Source: Sipunculus nudus
Lineage: Eukaryota; Annelida; Sipuncula; Golfingiida; Sipunculidae
Direction: 5' to 3'
Assembly (NCBI GenBank): GCA_026874595.1
Contig: CM049306.1
Coordinates: forward strand, 62,192,019 to 62,256,018
DNA: 64,000 nucleotides
Shown: positions 10,316 through 21,301 of the stretch, piece after piece
Numbering within the stretch: the first letter of the stretch is position 1
Layout: every line of letters begins with the position of its first letter
Notes under the pieces: generated by a model
What the model saw: the letters and a program-made list of their open reading frames with translations, nothing else
Told to the model about the DNA's origin: nothing
The model's database searches: none
Position numbers and translations under genes: made by a program

Positions 10316-11174
10316 TGTTACATCTATCTGTTCACATTCTGATTCGTGTAAGGCAGGCCCTGGTTAATTGTGCGGAGTATTGCATGTGTCAGTTAGGCAA
10401 GCATAGTCCGTTGCCATGGGAGACGCGCGAGCCGGGCTAGCCCACATGTGGGGTCTGATGTGTAGAAACACAGCGTTCTTTGTTCTAGTTGTTTCAAGTT
10501 TGTTCCTGTAACGTGTGTATTGTGGAGTTAAACATTTCTAGATCTTTCGGATAAAAAGTTATAAATAGGGGCTGTGTTTAGAGCCGAGGGAGGGAGAGAA
10601 AATTCCAGCGGACATGGATAAGTGTGGGTCAGTTTGTGGACCCTTCCGATAATTGCAGAATTTATAGATATTCTTCGAAATTTGTAACAGATTTTATTCA
10701 GTCTTCAGTTTGCTTTTGGGATTATTGCCATAACTTCACTTTTGGATTACAACAGATTGATTTCGGGATTGAATTGGACTTTTATTCTCGGAGTAGATTT
10801 ACGTGAACTCGTCATCTGGATTATATGATTAAAGGACTTGTTGAACTGTGACAGTGGTGGTATCCAGAAAAGCCTAGGATCCGGACACTCTGGTACTGTA
10901 CACTTTATTTATTATACTGTGCAATTGTATTGATCTACTGTTATACTCCTGTTATACTATGTAACTGTATTGATAAAGTGTATTGTAACGTTCAGGTTGT
11001 TTTAAGAATAATTTATAATTATTTGTTAAAAAAACACTGACTTTTTTATTCATTCCACAAGACTTTCATGCTGCCTAGTGCAACAGAATCTGATTTTTAT
11101 TTATATACATATTTATATAACAAAATTTATGCTTGTCACGACTACGTGATCTGTTGTTTATAGGTTCTGTAACA
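10316..11174 (+). repeat. 3' LTR of gypsy element, full length
   Basis: This 859-bp LTR starts TGTTACA and ends TGTAACA, a 7-bp inverted repeat. It contains the region deleted from the 5' LTR, including the palindromic CCGGGCTAGCCC-type segment near 10433. An open frame at 10624-10806 within it is not conserved-looking and is taken as chance. Confidence 0.87.
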
Positions 11175-11323
11175 CTACTTTCACATCAATCTACACACTA
11201 GACACAGTAAGAATCTAGATTAATATTATCAACTGCATCTTAGTCTATCTTTAATTTCCTTCATATCCCTAAGGATTAGTAATAAATAATATTATTTTTT
11301 TCTTATTATTAAAACTGAAATGA

Positions 11324-13238
11324 ACAAGGCCTACAGGCCTAATGCGAACCTGTGCATTGGGAAATACACCAGGTATAATGCTTCAATGCTGGACCATTAC
11401 TTCTCATGTATATGAACGATGCAAGTTCTAAACATTTTGAATAAGAAACAATTACACAAACATCACTGCTGAAATTCTGGCACAGGTGCACACAACATAA
11501 AAACGATTGTAGCTGGCACCACCAGTCTTATATACAACAAAGCTATCAGAGATATATACATATGCCCAATTTCAGACTGATATATCAAACCGCTTCTGAA
11601 AATAAGCAGGGACATTCACTGTGCAAAAGTCATTTTAGGTGGCGACACCTGTCTTGTGAACAAGAAAGCCATCAAAGACACATAGACAGGTCAAAATTTC
11701 AGGCCCATACATCAAACTTACCTTGAGTCTGATGCTTGGGGCTGACCAGGCTTAGGTAAAAAAGGCAGTTGCCCCGAGTGAACTGTGACAAATTTGCTGG
11801 CTCAGGCTACTGCACTGGGTGAACTCATGACCCGCAACTGGCTAGACTGAGGGAACTTCTGACCTGTACTTGGCTGCAATGAGTGAACTCTTGACCTGTT
11901 GCATAATCTGACACAGTTGGCAGTCTGCAAAAGCTATAATTAGATCCAGGCTGAACTTTGGTGCCAAATCTGATCAGTGGGCAGTCTGCCAAGGCTATGA
12001 ATAGAATGCAGCTACTGCACTGAGTGAACTCCTGACCCATACCTAGCTGCACTGAGTGAACTCTTGACCTGTTGCCTAATCTGATTCAGTTGGCAGTCTG
12101 CCAAAGCTATAAATAGATGCAGACTGACCTCTAGCCTGTTGCCATATCTGAAATAGTAGCCACACATTGCATAAGCTCATGCAGGGGCCCTGCCCTGAGG
12201 AGCATTACACCCATGAAGAGATCACATGGTGCCCATGAGGTGTTCACATGTCACCCATGAGGTGATCACATGCCTTTTGCTTGGCTGCACTGATAGAACT
12301 CTTGACCTATATCTGGCTGCACTGAATGAACTCTTGGTCCGTTGCCAAATCTGAAACAGCTGGCAGTTTCTCAACCTATTTCAAGATACAGACACAATCT
12401 TAGCCTGTTGGTAAATCTGTTTACACATACTGAAAGACTTTGCTTTTTTCTTCAAGCTGACGTATTAACAAAATCTGCAACTTCAAATATGAGTCATGCG
12501 ATCAACATTTGCACAATACTTGGTATTACTAACTTCTGTCTTTCTGAGATTACTATTTCAGTATGCTAACTTGGCCAAATGACTGTTCAAATTCGTGAAA
12601 CTCCACTAAAAAGTCATCAAATGCAAACCATTTGAACAAACTTGAGAGGGACTACCTTTGGGTTCATTTCATATTAAATAATTTGGCCAAATGGTTTCAG
12701 AGAAGAAGTTTTTTGTAGCCGTCAGAATGATACGGGCACTGATGACCCCCGTACAAAAAAGGCCGATGCAGGTAGCACCACCAATACCTCAATTTCAGAT
12801 ATGACTCATTTGACCATCATTGGCTTCAAATTTGGTGATGATAGCTACAGCCATTTCTGAGATTGTAATTTTAGTATGCTTTTTTGGACAGATGACTAAG
12901 TTCAACTTCCTGTAACTCCGCCAAAAACGCCGAACTTAAACCAATCGAACAAAATTTGAGAAAGATTGTTCCAGGAATCATTCCTGTGAAATATTGGACA
13001 ATTTGGCTAAACAGTTTCGGAGAAGAAGATTTTTAAAGCTTTTTTAGCTTTTCCCCTATAAAATCTATGAAAATGCAGTTAGCCAAAAAATAAGCAAAAT
13101 CACATAGAGTGTTTTAGATGACTAATTTTTAGCATAAAATTTCGTGATGCTAACTCTTGCCGTTTTCAAGATAGTATGGGTTAACGTACAGATGCCGGAC
13201 GACGCCACACCATCGCAGGTTCACAGGTTCGCTAAAAA
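11324..13238 (+). mobile_element. D-family element in C-L1
   Basis: It begins ACAAGGCCTACAGGCC, a 6-bp stem with a 2-nt loop, then GCGAACCTGTG. It ends CACAGGTTCGCTAAAAAT. The flanks match the uninterrupted C-long copy near 43750 (GAACTGAAA / CCATAGGTGACTGC). The interior contains repeated 'CTGCACTGAGTGAACTC' blocks and later modules shared with the D copies at 7.4 and 17.2 kb. Confidence 0.78.
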
Positions 13239-13800
13239 TACCATAGGTGACTGCATGGTGTTATTTGGAATACATTTTCATCCATCCATACAAGATTCAT
13301 ACAAAATCAGTAAATGCAAGGAAATTTCCTGTTACTCATCAACTTTCAAATTCCTTTTCTATTATTTTTTCTTAAATTTGTAATTAAAAAACAAATATTT
13401 AATAATTTATTGTTAATTGCTATGTTGTTGGTAAAAAAAAACTATTAGATGAGTTGGGTTGGACACCTGGATCAACTGTGGCCAGCCATAAGCTGCCTGG
13501 CTGCCAAGTATATGCCCCACCTCAAGCATGCATTATTTGCCTGAAAGGTCAACAAACAAGTGACTGAAGAGGGGCTGGGTAGGGCCTTGGTCTGAAAGTC
13601 TCATAAAAACTTTAATAAAAGCTACAGTTTTTGGCCAATTTCTTTCAGCTTTCAAAACTAACAAGCTGAAATCCTTATGTGTGCATGATATGAAAATTAT
13701 ATCAGCAGTTGAAACAAACATGCCATGGTCAAAGTTGGCCAAATTAAAGGTATTGATTTTATAGTTATGCTAATAACTTTTAAAATTTGAAAAATTCAGA

Positions 13801-14959
13801 ACCATGGGTCACTGGGCTCAGCTGAAGTTGACCCTGTAGGTAAAAATCTAAAATAATATCAAATGGAGATAAAGTGTAAGAGGAAGAGGAAATTTAGGCC
13901 ATGGTTGGTTTATATGATTGGTTTGTATTGATGAGCAAGAAATTGTTGCAAATAATATTTTGTGACCTGACCATGTGTTTCCTTATGTTGAAACTGAAGC
14001 ATGTGAGCAGTCTGTGAACACATGATCTGTACTATTACCATGATCATTAGATGGCTTTTTGATTAACTGTTGACATTTAAGTAGTTTACACATTTGTTCA
14101 ATTGAATCTATTTTTTGTATAATAGATATTATTAAATATATATGTATTTTTTTTTATTTTATGAAATGTATACAGTTGAGATATATAACTAATTAACAAC
14201 ATACATACAGGGCAAACAAAGCCTGATCTCCAATTCTGCTGAGGCAGGATTATTAAAGAACAAATGTGTGTATTAGATCCTTATTTTTTTATCACATCAA
14301 TTTTTCTTTATTATATGTTTATATTTCTATACATTTCCAATATAACATATATATCTGAATATAAAAGTTGATTCATAATTCTCAATGGTATCATCATAAG
14401 TCTCAATCTTGTCAGATAACACCACATCATGCATACAAATGTTTATTTATTTTTTACCACAAAAATATATCTTTTAAACCTGCAAAACAATAAATATTTA
14501 AAATAATACTTGATTTAGATTTAAATTTTTAAATTGCGTCTTTATTTATCCATAATGCGCTTCATATTTCATAAATTTAAGCATTCTGATGGGTTTAATT
14601 ATATTTGTTAAAATCATTTTTAAAGAATATTGATTTCTTTAAAAATCTTACATTAACACAACATGGCATCTTCTGGATTACACCTTGAATTACTTTTTCA
14701 ACTAAGGTTTTTGTATATTGGAGCGAAAACAGCATTACAATTAAGGAGATACAGTGAAAACAATAACAATTACTGCATAACACTTGGTAGGTTTGGTTTA
14801 CCGGGGTGGGGGGGGGGGAGGGGGGATTGGGGCGGTGATATGAGAATAACTGTACACCTGTCACAGCAGGGGATCTCCCCAGTGACTGTAACAAATCAGA
14901 AACCCTGGCATAGCTGACTTCTAGTGACCTGGAGTGATACCCTGCATCTGTAATCTGTA
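13801..14959 (+). other. AT-rich DNA, no gene recognised
   Basis: The sequence is very AT-rich, especially 14090-14600. A G-rich run lies at about 14803-14825. The open frame 14663-14917 has no recognisable motif and ends in that G run. At 13802 a fragment, CATGGGTCA...GCTCAGCTGA, resembles a C-family 5' end. I see no exon signal that I would defend. Confidence 0.5.
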
Positions 14960-15112
14960 ATCAAAGCAAATAACTACAATAGAGCCTCAAGAAAAAAAAA
15001 ATCAATAACGAGCATAATTTTCAAGCTTTTATTTTCCAATTTCAGATTTAAACAAATCAAATACTTATGTTTACATGCTGTGAAAATTAAATGAATGGTA
15101 CTTACAGTAAAA
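14960..15112 (+). mobile_element. C-long fragment
   Basis: The text around CAGATTTAAACAAATC and TGCTGTGAAAATTAAAT matches the interior of C-long copies at 33.9 kb and 44.9 kb. It is cut off by the C element that starts at 15113. Confidence 0.6.
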
Positions 15113-16976
15113 CTAGTGGCCTATGGGCCATGACGCTCAGCTGAATTCAAGGAATGTTGAACAATGAGCAAAATGACTGCCAGAGTGCAGACAAATCATG
15201 AATTTTGTGAAGTGTCCTAAGAAATGGGTTTTTAGTGGGCTTTTGGAAATAGAAAGAAAAATGCGTAAAAATTTGAAAAAAAAAATACAGGTAGTGCCAC
15301 CAGTCTGCAGGAACTGATGAAACACTCCATTATCAATATATATCACAAGAATCATAGCTATCAAGGCATTAGTTATTCAGATACTGGAGCTTCTGTTTGT
15401 ATCAAATTTTTAATTATGCCAACAGAGACCTAATTTCATATTTCCAAGAAGACTTTTCATGGACCTCCCTAGAAGTCAAGTAAGAAGATTCTAGGTCAAG
15501 TGGTTACGATTTGTGCCCTGTTACAAGATGAGGCTTTATTTGAAAGTCTCAAAAAGAGAAAAAAATATGTAAAAATTGGAAAAATACATGTGGCGCGACC
15601 AGTCTGCAGGAACTGATGAAACAATCCATGATCAATATGCATGCAAAAAATCATGGCCATCAGTACATTAGGTATTCAGATACTGCAGCTTTTGTATCAC
15701 ATTTTTTAATTATTCTTAGGGGTACTTGCGAGAAGGGCTGAAAGGAGTACTCGAGTACTTGAGTCCGGGTAATACTTACCGAGTACTCGAGTCCAAGATT
15801 TGGACTCGAGTACTCTTGTATGTACATGCATATATGTATATTACTTCAAATTTTAGGACAGTCTGTGGGATTATTTATCCATTGTCGTAGCCTAGCGTAG
15901 GGCTCTAAACATATGCTATAGTCAAATTTATCGAGGTCTTGTTATGACATATATCTATTCCTTCGTTGCGATAAAGTTGAGCCGTCACTAAGTCAAATTT
16001 ATGCATATTTTGCATCGGTAAACAGATGTTCGTTTTATCTTCACAGCGTTGCCATGGTAACGAGTACTCGAGTCCGAAACGGGTAATGCCTAGCGGGTAC
16101 TCGAGTCCAAAATTTTGTACCTGTTTCAGCCCTACTTGCGAGCCCCATAGCTTGGAGGATATGGGTAACAGAGACCTAATTTCACATATCCACAGAGACT
16201 TTTTATGAACCTTCCTTGATGTCAAGTTAGAAGATTCCAGGTCTAGTTGTTACGATTTGTACCCTGTTAACAGATGAGGCTTTATTTGAAAGTCTCAAAA
16301 AGAGAAAAAATGCGTACAAATTAAAAAAAAAAATATGTGGCGCCACCGGTCTGCAGGAACTGATGAAACACTCAATGATCAAAATGCCTGCAAAGAATCA
16401 TGGTGATCAATGCATTAGTTATTCAGATACTGGAGCTTTTGTATCAAATTTTTAATTATTCTGAGGGGTACTCACTACAAAGGATATGGGTAACATAGAC
16501 CTAATTTCATGTTTTTCACAGAGAATTTTTATTGACCTCCCTTGATGTAAAGATAGAAGAATCCAGATCCAGCGGTTACGATTTGTGCCCTGTTAACAGA
16601 TGACAGCCCCTTTGATAGACTCAAAAATTCGTAAAAATTGGAAAAAATACAGGTGGTGCCACCAGTTTGCAGGTACTGATGGAACATCCCATGATCAATA
16701 TTCATGCAAAGTATCATGGTGATCAATGCAGTAGTTATTCAGATACTTGACCTTTTGTATCAAATTTTGCATTATTCGGGGGGGGGGGGGGGGGGGATAC
16801 TTCAGAGCCCCATAGCTCCATAGCTTGAAGGATATGGGTAACAGAGATGTAATTTCAGGTTTTCAAGGAGATTTTTCATGGACCTCCCTGGATATTATGA
16901 TTCCAGGTCCAGTGGTTACGATTTGTGCCCTGCTAACAGATGACAGTTTCATTGCAGGTCTGAAAAAAAGAGAAAA
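15113..16976 (+). mobile_element. C-family element, 5' part
   Basis: It starts CTAG, then TGGCCTATGGGCCA (hairpin), then GACGCTCAGCTGA. Modules of about 310-350 bp follow, with variants of GGTGGCGCCACC near 15293, 15591, 16337 and 16654. A hAT-like MITE interrupts it at 15733-16134. A run of 19 G lies at 16778-16796. It is entered by an F element at 16977, and I could not place its 3' terminus. Confidence 0.7.
15733..16134 (+). mobile_element. hAT-like MITE
   Basis: Ends AAGGGCTGAAA...TTTCAGCCCTA form a terminal inverted repeat of 10 bp. The flanking 8-bp duplication CTTGCGAG (15725-15732, 16135-16142) is the size made by hAT transposases. Inside are at least five copies of GAGTACTCGAGT-like palindromes near both ends. 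It has no coding capacity, so it would depend on a transposase encoded elsewhere. Confidence 0.8.
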
Positions 16977-17167
16977 CTAGATGTGTCGGAACGACACGAA
17001 TGCCCCTGCCTGAGGCAAATAAGAAAAAATTGTTAAATTTTGTAAAATTTTCAGGTGTTGTATGGTCAAAAGTAGGTCAACAAGGGCAAAATGCAAACTC
17101 GATCTGTAAACAGGTCATTATCAAGCAACACACCAAAAAATCAGGCCAGTATCTGCAGGCACTGTGA

Positions 17168-18885
17168 ACAAGGCCTACAGGCCTAATGCGAACCTGTGCA
17201 AAGTTGGGGAGTATGAATGGAGGTTTATTTTTAAAATTAAATATTGATCCTTTTAAGTCCTGCATATCTACCTTAGTCAATATGTTTTCAGCAAAATGGA
17301 CATTTCGGACCTGCAAGTTTCAGACCAGGACATTTTAAAACTAGAATATGGGTAGTCGACAAGCGACTATGTGTATCCGCAGAAATCAGAGTGGGACAGG
17401 TGAAGTGAGGCATGGATTAAAATGGTAAGGGGAATAGAGTGAGGTGTGTTGCATATTAGCATGGATGTCTGCAGCTTAAACGTGAATGTAGGTGGTGCCA
17501 CCTGTCAAAATCAAGAAAATTGTCCATGATGTATAAACCTGCAAAATTTCAGGTGGATAAGTCAAACCACTGCTGAGATATGAGTGATTTTATCCCAAGG
17601 CAGATGAACAGGGTTCATAAGTGGTTGCAGGTGGCGCTACAAGTTTTGCTAATGATGAAGACCTATGTGAGATCTATACACAAGCAAAGTTTTGGCCCAA
17701 TCGGTCAAACGGTTCCCAAGATATGAGCTTGGGTGTCTGCAGAGTAAACATGAATGTAGGTGGCGCCACCTGTCATAAAATCGAGAAAGCTGTCCATGAT
17801 GTACAAACCTGCAAAATTTCAGGTGGATAAGTCAAACCACTGCTGAGATATGAGTGATATTATCCAAAGGCAGATGAACAGATGGACGCTGTGCAAAAAT
17901 GGTTGCAGGTGGCGCCACCATTTTTAGTGTATGTTATAAAGCTATCAAAGGGCTACATTTATGCAAAATTATTAGCCTGATCGGTCAAATGATTCCCGAG
18001 ATATGCGGGCTTATGTGTGGAAACAGACGCACTAATGGACGCTGGGCAGCGAGGAAAGGTCAGAGGTCTACCAAAAATGAGGGCGCAGCAATTCACATGT
18101 GACATGATGATAAACCCGATTCGCTTAAAATGCAAACCAAGTTTTTTCAAACAGTTGAAAGATTTAGTTCCAATAATCTTGGAATTCTGCATCTAAACAT
18201 TGTGTCTAGACACATTGTCTAGACACCCCCCCCCCCCGAGCCAGGTCAGTTGCCATGGTGATGTCTGGACCCCACCTGTTTGTACTGAGTGACATCTTGA
18301 CTTGGCTGCTGAAACTCAGCATGTTGTCAAACCTGTTTTCAAATACAGAAAGCCTTTTTCAATTGGCTACAATGCTTTTTCAAAACTGTATTTACCCAAT
18401 CTATTCTTATAAAACTGGCAGAACCCTACCATAGAATAATTCTTGTAAAGTTTAAATCAATCAGCTTAACAGTTTCATCATAAATCAGTGTATAAGCTAG
18501 AAGAGTTTAAAATTACATTTCAACCTCCCGTAACTCGGCCAAAAATCTCCGAACTGGAACCATTCGAACAAACTTGAGAGATTGTTCCAGGGATCATTTC
18601 TGTGAAATATTGGACAATTTGGCTGGACAGTTTCAGAGAAGAAGATTTTTAAAGGTTTTTAAGCTTTTTCTCTATAAAATCTAAATTAATGCAGATACCC
18701 AATAATAAGCTCCAGGGCACCAAGTTTCACATGTGACTAATTCTTACATGTAATTTGGAGCTGCTGGCTCCAACGGTTTCTGACTTACAGCCCTGGACGG
18801 CGAAAAGCCAGCCCTGGATGGCGGATGGCTGACAACGGACGGACGACGCTGCCCCATCGCATAAGCTCACAGGTTCGCTAAAAAA
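17168..18885 (+). mobile_element. D-family element carrying a B element
   Basis: The 5' end is ACAAGGCCTACAGGCC followed by GCGAACCTGTG. The 3' end is CACAGGTTCGCTAAAAA near 18868-18885. A B element (17341 to about 18130) is inside. Downstream D text (TGTCTAGACA, GCCATGGTGATGTCTGGA) matches the D copy at 8.0 kb. Confidence 0.75.
17341..18130 (+). mobile_element. B-family element, 3' end lost
   Basis: It starts CTAGAATATGG, then TAGTCGACAAGCGACTA (6-bp stem), then GTGTATCCGC. Modules with GGTGGCGCCACC at 17759 and 17908 follow. The expected terminal hairpin (GTATCCGC...GCGGATAC) is absent. Confidence 0.7.
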
Positions 18886-19965
18886 AGTCCATACATGTGC
18901 ATTTTTCATAAAAATTTCTGTCTTTCATGAAATTTTCTATGTTAAGGATCTGTCATATGGTCAAAAATAGGTCAACTGGGACAAAACGCGAACTCAATCT
19001 TTAAGTGGTCATTATGCGCCCACAGACCAAACATTAGGCCAGTATCTGTAAGCATGGCATTGCGAAACCAGAATATTAGCAAAAGCTGATAATCAGTTAT
19101 AAATTTAATTTGGAGAGGTATGTACCATGTTTCATAACAATCCACCAAATGCTTCCTGAGAAAAAAATCTTAAGTTTTTTTCTATACTAAGCTCTGTGAC
19201 CTTGAAAAGTAGGTCAAGATCATCCATCTTTCAACTTGACCAAGATTATGTAAATATAATGCAATAGCACTGAAGAAATGAAGTTCCTGTGTTGAATACC
19301 TTTGGAGATATCCAGCACAAAAGGCCAAAATTGAAAAATCCGATAAAAATTCATTAAAAAATCAGAAATTGTAGGTGGTGCCACCAAAATTGTGACCATC
19401 ATTCCAAATGATCATAGTAAGTTTTGTGAAAATCCACACAATGGTTCCTGAGATATAAGCTTCTGAGTGTTTTTGTATAATCAGCTCTAAAACAAAGGAA
19501 ACAAGGGGACTATGGGTCACGGCGCTCAGCTGTTATATATGATAAAAAAATATGATTTAGAAATGAGGCACATGCTGGTTTTATGTGGTAATAAAAATAA
19601 GCTGTATTATGAGTTGTTGTTGTTTAGCTTATGTATGATTTTGATAGTACCTTTGGAGACAGGAAAGAGGATTAATTTCATTTATTTTATTAACAAATGG
19701 AGTGCGATTGTCACACAGATTTTGACTTGGCCATATAACTTATAAGCAGAACATATAATATAAGAGTTTAACTATTTATTAAAACAAGTGACCCATGGGT
19801 CATGACGCTCAGCTGACTGGGAAGAGATTCACAAAAGGAAATTTTATCATCAGAATGGTAGATACCCATTCAACTTAAGCAATAAACAGATTAACCAACA
19901 GGCCAAGATTTAGTCTGTATTTATATATCTGAAAAATAGAAAAAAAATGTGTAAACTTTAAAAAA

Positions 19966-21301
19966 CTAGAATACGGGAAGCCGACAAGTGTCTACGTGTA
20001 TCTGCCAAAATCAGAGTGAAGTGAGGCATGGATTGAGTGGCAAGGGGAAACAGAGTGAGGTATGTTGCATATTAGCATGGATGTCTGCAGCCTAAATGTG
20101 TATGTAGGTTGTGCAACCTACCACAAATCCAGAAAGCTGTCCAAGTTGTATACATATGCAAAATTTTAGGCAGAAAAGTCAAACCACTACATGGATATGA
20201 GTGATTTTAGCCCACGGCAGACAAACAGACAGACGCTGTGCAAAAATGGTTGCAGTTTTGTGTATGATAAAGACCTATGTGAGATCTAAACACAAGCACA
20301 ATTTTGGCCCAATCGGTCAAATGGTTCCTGAGATATTAGCTTGGATGTGTGCAGCGTTAACTAGAATGTAAGTGGCGCCACCTGTCATAAAATCAAGAAA
20401 GCTATCCAGGATGTATAAACCTGCAAAATTTTAGGCAGTTATGTCAAACCACTACAGAGAAATGAGTGATTTTAGGCCACGGCAGACCAACAGACAGACG
20501 CTGTGCAAAATGTGCAAAAATGGTTGCAGGTGGCCCCTCCAGTTTTGTGTATGATAAAGACCTATGTGAGATCTATACACATGCAAAATTTTGGCCCAAT
20601 CGTTCAAACGGTTCCCGAGATATGAGCTTGGATGTCTGCAGCATGAACTAGAATAAAGGTGGTGCCACCTGTCATAAAATCAAGAAAGCTATCCAGGATG
20701 TATAAAACTGCAAAATTTTAGGCAGATATGTCAAACCACTGCCAAGATATAAGTGACATTATTGCACAGCAGACAAACAGACAGACGCTGTGCAAAAATG
20801 GTTGCAGGTGGCGCCACCAGTTTAGCGTATGATAAAGAGCTATGTTAGATCTATATACATGCAAAATTTTGGCCCGATCGGTCAAACGGTTCCCGAAATA
20901 TGAGCTTGGATGTCATCAGCGTGAATGAGAATGTAGGTGGCGCCACCTGTCTGAAAATCACGAAAGCTTTCCAGGATGTATAAGCATGCCGAATTTCAGG
21001 TGAATTAGTCAATTCACTGCAGAGATATGAGTGATTTTAACCAAAGGCAGATGACCAGATGGACACTGTGCAAACATGGTTACAGGTGGTGCCACTATTT
21101 TTTGTGTATGTTATAGAGCTATCCAAGGGCTACATTAGTATAAATTTTATTTCCTGATCAGTCAAACGGTTCCCGAGATACGAGCTTATAAAGCTGATAA
21201 AATCAAGTCCCAGAGGAGCTCTCTGGAAACGAACGCGGCAACGGCGGAGGAACCCGGTCAAAAACATAGTATCCACAAAACTTCGTTTTTGCGGGTACAA
21301 A
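19966..21301 (+). mobile_element. B-family element
   Basis: It starts CTAGAATACGGGAAG and GTGTATCTGCC. It ends in a degraded hairpin (GTATCCACAAAAC...GCGGGTACA). Modules carry GGTGGCGCCACC at 20807 and 20936 and imperfect copies elsewhere, with repeated 'GGTCAAACGGTTCCCGAGAT' blocks. C-family text continues on both sides. Confidence 0.75.

Larger units (their letters stand above)
1816..11174 (+). mobile_element. Decayed Gmr1-like Ty3/gypsy LTR retrotransposon
   Basis: The order is 5' LTR (1816-2010), gag, protease, integrase, RT, RNase H, polypurine tract, 3' LTR (10316-11174). The element is flanked by a 4-bp target duplication, CTAC, at 1812-1815 and 11175-11178. Paralogous C-long sequences at 25.5 kb and 43.6 kb lack it and serve as empty sites. 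Integrase lies upstream of RT, the order of copia and of the Gmr1-like branch of gypsy, while the RT is of gypsy type. Stops and frameshifts occur in every domain, and a 3.2-kb insertion breaks RNase H, so it is defective. Confidence 0.88.
720..13800 (+). mobile_element. Long C-family element (C-L1), split by three insertions
   Basis: The parts 720-813, 1251-1815, 11175-11323 and 13239-13800 line up in order with the uninterrupted copy at 42892-45554. The 5' end is ACAAGGGACC, followed by a weak hairpin and GCGCTC. The breaks are filled by a TRIM (814-1250), a gypsy element (1816-11174) and a D element (11324-13238). Similarity to the reference copy stops near 13800, so the 3' third is missing. 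The sequence has no coding capacity; it is a non-autonomous repeat that served as a landing pad. Confidence 0.75.
16977..19500 (+). mobile_element. F-family element, split by a D element
   Basis: It starts CTAGATGTGTCGGAACGACAC, with a perfect 6-bp stem (GTGTCG/CGACAC) and a GAA loop 5 nt into the element. The interior on both sides of the D insertion (16977-17167 and 18886-19500) contains 'ATGGTCAAAA(G)TAGGTCAAC' and a GGTGGTGCCACC variant at 19375. The 3' end runs into a C-long start at 19501, and no inverted terminus was found. Confidence 0.55.
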
